Shown piece after piece: positions 7,296 to 7,850 of a DNA stretch of 7,850 nt. The position numbers were made by a program, and so were the translations under genes. The notes beneath the pieces were generated by a model. The model was not told where the DNA came from, made no database searches, and saw nothing but the letters and a program-made list of their open reading frames with translations. Source of the stretch: Solirubrobacteraceae bacterium (GTDB taxonomy: Bacteria > Actinomycetota > Thermoleophilia > Solirubrobacterales > Solirubrobacteraceae); the NCBI GenBank assembly GCA_025935735.1, contig JAICUS010000271.1, positions 1 to 7,850 on the forward strand, in the 5' to 3' direction. How positions within the stretch are numbered: the stretch's first letter is position 1; every line of letters begins with the position of its first letter.

Positions 7296-7342
7296 CCGCC
7301 GCCCGCGAACTTCCGCGCCCCGCCACGCGATGCCGTCGCTGA
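7292..7342 (+). CDS. Possible 16-codon coupling mini-ORF between hutU and hutI
   Basis: An ATG at 7292 overlaps the hutU TGA in an ATGA arrangement and opens a frame for [16 protein letters not shown]. It stops at 7340-7342, just beyond the hutI ATG at 7330. hutI has no clear Shine-Dalgarno, so ribosomes ending this mini-ORF could restart on hutI. It has no recognisable product, is Arg/Pro-rich as expected of a chance frame at this GC content, and may have no function. Confidence 0.2.
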   Translation: MTAARELPRPATRCRR

Positions 7343-7850
7343 CCGTCCGCAACGCCGCGCAGGTGCTCCGCCCGGCCGAGCCCGGGATGCCCTACCTGCG
7401 GGACGCCTCGCTGACGCTGGAGCCCGGCTCCGTCGCGGTCCGGGACGGCCGCATCGCGGCGCTGGACGACGACCCCGGCGCCGACGTCGTCATCGACGCG
7501 CGGGGCGGCGCGGTCATCCCCGGCTTCGTCGACTGCCACACGCACCTGCCGTTCGCCGGCTGGCGCGCGAGCGAGTACGAGATGAAGGTCACCGGCGTCC
7601 CCTACGAGGAGATCGCGCGCTCGGGCGGCGGGATCGCTTCCTCGGCGCGGGCGCTGGCGTCCTCGTCCGACGACGCGGTGCTCGCGCAGGCGCGGGCGGT
7701 CGGGGACGAGATGCTGCGGCTCGGCACGACCACTTTGGAGGGCAAGACGGGCTATGGGCTGTCGGTCGACGGCGAGCTGCGCTCGGTGCGGCTGGGGCGA
7801 GAGCTGGGGCTGGACCGGGTGACGGGGCTGTTCGCGCACTCGGTGCCGGA
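7330..7850 (+). CDS. hutI: Imidazolonepropionase (3' end outside the window)
   Basis: Cytosolic metal-dependent amidohydrolase that opens the imidazolone ring of 4-imidazolone-5-propanoate to give N-formimino-L-glutamate, the third step of histidine breakdown. The first 173 codons of an expected 400 or so are present. The N-terminal beta region ([19 protein letters not shown]) leads to GFVDCHTHLPFAG with metal ligands His70 and His72. Next are Arg79 (GWRASE), the family stretch YEEIARSGGGI, and GTTTLEGKTGYGL with Lys139 and Tyr142. FAHSVP at the window edge has His170, matching the substrate-site His of the GAHAVP motif. The later His and Asp metal ligands lie beyond the edge. The typical hutI form of the fourth motif is EVKSGYGL; EGKTGYGL is a mild variant. 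The ATG at 7330 is the only in-frame start that gives a family-like N-terminus. It lies 34 bases after hutU and lacks a clear ribosome binding site. Confidence 0.96.
   Translation, partial: MPSLTVRNAAQVLRPAEPGMPYLRDASLTLEPGSVAVRDGRIAALDDDPGADVVIDARGGAVIPGFVDCHTHLPFAGWRASEYEMKVTGVPYEEIARSGGGIASSARALASSSDDAVLAQARAVGDEMLRLGTTTLEGKTGYGLSVDGELRSVRLGRELGLDRVTGLFAHSVP

Noticed and set aside
5271..7352. Roughly 690-codon open frame on the - strand opposite hutH and hutU
   Set aside because: Stop codons are rare by composition in this frame, and the product is Arg/Gln/His/Val-rich with no family motifs; urocanase on the + strand is unmistakable.
1..7850. CRISPR arrays, tRNA or rRNA genes, insertion sequences, phage or defence genes
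   Set aside because: No regularly spaced repeats, RNA gene signatures, terminal inverted repeats, transposase, integrase or toxin motifs were seen; coding is continuous and housekeeping or catabolic.

Overview
The window comes from a very GC-rich genome whose coding sequences almost always end codons in G or C. All supported genes lie on the + strand. An actinobacterial-type FtsZ and a secreted protein ending in a beta-rich domain that I associate from memory with Thermoleophilia (Solirubrobacterales) suggest an actinomycetotal bacterium, possibly of that class. The phylum is fairly secure; the class is inference.

Layout, left to right: (1) the C-terminal two thirds of ftsZ, cut by the window edge and followed by a GC-rich hairpin (779-801); (2) a complete gamma-glutamyltransferase-family Ntn hydrolase without a signal peptide and with several changed active-site positions (831-2309); (3) a complete exported M14 zinc carboxypeptidase with two C-terminal beta-rich regions (2349-4190); (4) a histidine-utilisation run: hutH (4210-5685), hutU (5682-7295, overlapping hutH by ATGA) and the first 173 codons of hutI (7330 to the window edge). 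There is no gene-free stretch longer than 52 bases.

HutH, HutU and HutI are consecutive enzymes: histidine to urocanate, to imidazolonepropionate, to N-formimino-glutamate. The step that turns formimino-glutamate into glutamate (HutG, or HutF plus HutG) is not in view. The exported carboxypeptidase just upstream could supply free amino acids, including histidine, and the GGT-family enzyme could process small amide or peptide substrates inside the cell. This would be a scavenging neighbourhood beside the division gene cluster, but only the hut part is established biochemistry.

I found no phage, transposon, CRISPR, RNA gene or clearly new system. The most useful points are the Ser-Ser-Gly MIO triad in HutH (usually Ala-Ser-Gly), the missing substrate-binding arginine in the GGT-family enzyme, and a codon-use shift with an inverted repeat and a possible leaderless promoter just upstream of hutH. 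Smaller ones are the hutU-hutI junction with a 16-codon mini-ORF and the adjacency of ftsZ to a peptidase/histidine catabolism block.
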